From Candidatus Kaiserbacteria bacterium (GTDB lineage: Bacteria; Patescibacteriota; Minisyncoccia; Phycocordibacterales; UBA12088), in contig PWVU01000126.1 of NCBI GenBank assembly GCA_003561715.1, forward strand, positions 1 through 15,009: a DNA stretch of 15,009 bases, written 5' to 3'. The notes under the pieces were generated by a model. The model was given only the letters and a program-made list of their open reading frames with translations, had not been told where the DNA came from and did no database searches. Every line of letters starts with the position of its first letter. Within the stretch, counting starts at the first letter, position 1. Shown here piece by piece: positions 12,960-15,009 of this stretch. Position numbers and translations under genes: made by a program.

Positions 12960-12988
12960 ATCGTAAACGAATATGCACATAAAGGCAA
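12960..12988 (-). promoter_or_regulatory. Promoter of lysS
   Basis: Minus-strand TTGCCT (12983-12988), a 17-nt spacer and TACGAT (12960-12965), 9 nt before ATG 12950. The spacing predicts a leader of only a few bases. Confidence 0.5.
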
Positions 12989-13023
12989 TTCGTGCAGCAC
13001 AAATGAAGCGCGCGTGCACAACA

Positions 13024-13054
13024 CATTCGGTCGGTGCTTTGCACCGACCGAATG
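13024..13054. terminator. Perfect 14-bp hairpin between greA and lysS
   Basis: CATTCGGTCGGTGC (13024-13037), loop TTT, GCACCGACCGAATG (13041-13054), with no mismatches. It lies 38 nt past the greA stop. There is no T tract on either side, so it is not a standard intrinsic terminator; it may stabilise the greA mRNA 3' end, stop transcription by stem strength alone, or be a protein-binding palindrome. Confidence 0.55.
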
Positions 13055-13091
13055 CATCTACTCACTACCCACCATAAACCACGCACCACCT

Positions 13092-13568
13092 TCACTCTAC
13101 CGACACAATTTTATACTGCTGTTTGCCGTTGGGAGTTTCAAACGAAAACTCATCACCTTTTTTCTTTCCCATCATCGCTTCCCCCAGTGGCGACATGTAC
13201 GAGATCTTGCGCTCCATCATATTCGCTTCTTCGCTTCCCACCAACTCATACTTATGCGTATCTTTTTCGCCGCTCTTTTGAATAGTCACTTTTGAGCCCA
13301 TCGATACACTATCACTTTTTGTTTTATTCGATACGATTTCCGCATTTTGCAGTACCTCTTCAAGCTTGGCGATACGCTCTTCAATGGCCGATTGCAATTC
13401 GCGCGCTTCTTGGTATTCCGCATTCTCCGAAAGATCACCCAGCGACCGTGCGTACTCTAAATTCTCCGCAACTTCTTTACGGCGAACGGTTTTCAGGTTG
13501 TTCAACTCCTGTTTCAGCTCATCAAACTTTTCCTGCGAGAGGTACTCTTTATCTGATGTGTCGGTCAT
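13092..13568 (-). CDS. greA: Transcription elongation factor GreA
   Basis: 158 aa, the normal GreA length. It enters the RNA polymerase secondary channel and stimulates cleavage of backtracked RNA. The N-terminal antiparallel coiled coil (about 8-75) contains the acidic tip GDLSENAEYQEAR, and the C-terminal FKBP-like domain has SMGSKVTI, ISYMSPLGEAMMGKKKGDE and the closing YKIVSVE. Start ATG 13568 is preferred to TTG 13592 because the promoter (TTGCTG, 17 nt, TACACT) ends right beside that TTG. No SD precedes it. It lies between mrdA and lysS, each with its own signals. Confidence 0.95.
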   Translation of the reverse strand: MTDTSDKEYLSQEKFDELKQELNNLKTVRRKEVAENLEYARSLGDLSENAEYQEARELQSAIEERIAKLEEVLQNAEIVSNKTKSDSVSMGSKVTIQKSGEKDTHKYELVGSEEANMMERKISYMSPLGEAMMGKKKGDEFSFETPNGKQQYKIVSVE

Positions 13569-13593
13569 AGTACTACAACTTATTGATTGCAAA

Positions 13594-13622
13594 AGTGTAC
13601 CCTATTTGAGAACATTCAGCAA
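13594..13622 (-). promoter_or_regulatory. Promoter of greA
   Basis: Minus-strand TTGCTG (13617-13622), a 17-nt spacer and TACACT (13594-13599), giving a leader of about 20 nt without an SD. Confidence 0.5.
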
Positions 13623-13645
13623 ACATCCTGTTGAAGGGAAAAGGT

Positions 13646-15009
13646 TCAGGGTTCGAGATATTCCGACCCTTCGTTACGTAACCATTGAAAAAAATGATGC
13701 ATCAGAAAAGGCGAACCTTGCAATGTGCCCGCCGGCGCGCGCTCCAGCAACGTTACAAAGGCATATTGCGGCTCTTCATAGGGGAAGAATCCGATCAGCC
13801 ACGAGTTGATGAGTTCCTTACGAGCACCGACCTCTGCGGTACCCGTCTTAGCCGCAACCGAAAGCCACGGGAACGAAACACCAGCCGCTGTACCCTCCGT
13901 CACCGCCTGACGCAAGCCCTCGTGTATCACCGTATAATGCTCATCGTGCACCGGAATACGTTCTCGCACGACCGGTGTTACGTCCGAGATTCTCGGCGCG
14001 ACTAACCATCCGCGGTTAGCTATCGCCGCTGTTGCACGCACCGCCTGCAAGGGTGTGACCTGCATCGCGTATTGCCCAATAGAGGTATTGTATGTATCTC
14101 CCAGTCGCCACTCATCATCGAACTGTTCTAGTTTCCATCCAGGATTTGGTACCACCCCTTCACGATCGGATGAAAACACGACACCTGTCTCTTCTCCAAG
14201 ACCGTACATGCGCAGATAGCGCTCCAGACGGGTGATACCCAATCCTTCCTGTTCCTGAAAACCGCCCCCTATGTGGAAAAAATATACGTTCGAAGAGACG
14301 GCGAGTGCTCGTCGCATATCGACCATGCCATGTGCGCGCCAATCACGAAATATTGAAGGATTCGAAGGTGAATACGGATTTGGCACCACTAGTGCACCGG
14401 TTGAGAGAATGTGGCGTTCGGGTGGAATGATACCTTCCTGAAGTGCGGCGATCGCCACGATCGGCTTGATGATCGAACCGGGGGTATACAGACCCGAAAC
14501 CGCTCGATTGAGAAACACGTTGCGTGGATCGTCCTGCAGGTTACGAATAGCGGCACTGCTGGTTGCAAAGGTCATAACTGCGGGGTCAAACTCGGGGTAG
14601 CTCACCAAGGCGAGCAAATCGCCCGAATGAATGTCCATAATGATCGTGGTGCCACTTTCGAACCCTCCTTCGCGCACCCGCTCCTCCATCAATTCGTACA
14701 ACTTATCTTGGATGCGTGCGTCTATCGTAAGCGTGATCGAATCTCCATCGAGTGCAGCTTTTGTCGCGTGACTTGATACACGCCGCCCCAATGCGTCAGT
14801 TTCAATGATGGCAAGTCCGTTCGTACCGGTCAACAATTCATCATACGCCGCCTCAACACCGGAAACTCCCTCGCTATTCAAGCGATGAAAGAAGCCGGCG
14901 CTATCGCGGCGCGGAAGGCGTACGTACCCAACCACATGTGAGAGCCCTCGATACTCGGCGTAGCTCCGCGCAGTATATGGCTCACCCGGCACCGGCTCAT
15001 TCCATACCA
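13646..15009 (-). CDS. mrdA: Class B penicillin-binding protein 2 (elongation transpeptidase), partial at right edge
   Basis: The frame is open to the window edge; only the C-terminal ~454 codons are present. GTG 14992 is a possible but unlikely start, because the membrane anchor and the first part of the dimerisation domain are missing. Seen are YRGLSHVVGYV, GVSGVEAAYDELLTGTNG (the class B G-x-E-xxYD-x-x-L-x-G element), then the transpeptidase domain with GSIIKP (active-site Ser near 14476), SSN in AVSSNVYFF and KTGTAEVG. GVSGVEAAYDELL and the SSNVYFFHIGGG block are more like PBP2 (rod/elongation) than FtsI. With the FtsI-type gene at 7335-9053 this gives the usual elongation and division pair. 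It ends 78 nt before greA starts. Confidence 0.9.
   Translation of the reverse strand, partial: VWNEPVPGEPYTARSYAEYRGLSHVVGYVRLPRRDSAGFFHRLNSEGVSGVEAAYDELLTGTNGLAIIETDALGRRVSSHATKAALDGDSITLTIDARIQDKLYELMEERVREGGFESGTTIIMDIHSGDLLALVSYPEFDPAVMTFATSSAAIRNLQDDPRNVFLNRAVSGLYTPGSIIKPIVAIAALQEGIIPPERHILSTGALVVPNPYSPSNPSIFRDWRAHGMVDMRRALAVSSNVYFFHIGGGFQEQEGLGITRLERYLRMYGLGEETGVVFSSDREGVVPNPGWKLEQFDDEWRLGDTYNTSIGQYAMQVTPLQAVRATAAIANRGWLVAPRISDVTPVVRERIPVHDEHYTVIHEGLRQAVTEGTAAGVSFPWLSVAAKTGTAEVGARKELINSWLIGFFPYEEPQYAFVTLLERAPAGTLQGSPFLMHHFFQWLRNEGSEYLEP

Overview
The window looks like part of a Patescibacteria (CPR) genome, probably of Parcubacteria type. This is inferred from gene content and style. 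The evidence is a short dcw cluster (mraZ, rsmH, a small FtsL-like gene, an FtsI-type transpeptidase and a MurF-like ligase), a MurF that lacks its usual N-terminal domain, promoters that often sit only 6-10 nt before the start codon with no Shine-Dalgarno sequence, and a tRNA gene without an encoded CCA. No database search was possible.

Region 1 (1-4440) is accessory. An ORF open at the left edge encodes a complete RadC (UPF0758/JAB) protein fused in frame to the start of a C5-cytosine DNA methyltransferase. Just upstream lies a broken N-terminal piece of another radC. Next come a 2H phosphoesterase flanked by near-identical 23-bp direct repeats, a free-standing FtsK gamma (KOPS-reading) domain on a coiled coil, a divergent basic protein of unknown function, and a threonine aldolase.

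Region 2 (4440-5945) is mostly non-coding and built around a minus-strand tRNA-Glu(CUC). Copies of the tRNA 3' end recur at 4448, 4731 and 5566 in the same orientation as the gene. Opposite-strand copies close each unit, and two of these carry a 9-bp, 4-nt-loop hairpin at the same T-arm/acceptor junction. One small gene with a strong ribosome binding site and its own terminator (5045-5368) sits between the copies. The 5' end of the tRNA is also repeated as a 17-bp perfect inverted repeat. The simplest reading is a tRNA attachment hotspot with decayed integration units, or a family of tRNA-derived hairpin repeats.

Region 3 (6036-10970) is the core division and wall cluster, all on the minus strand: mraZ, rsmH, ftsL-like, ftsI-like, murF-like. 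In front of it is a helically phased set of MraZ-box-like repeats overlapping a promoter. Region 4 (11092-15009) holds a small unknown gene, then lysS, greA and the 3' part of an mrdA-type PBP2 on the minus strand. The two PBPs, RsmH, MraZ, FtsL and MurF together serve peptidoglycan synthesis and septation. LysS and GreA are translation and transcription housekeeping genes.
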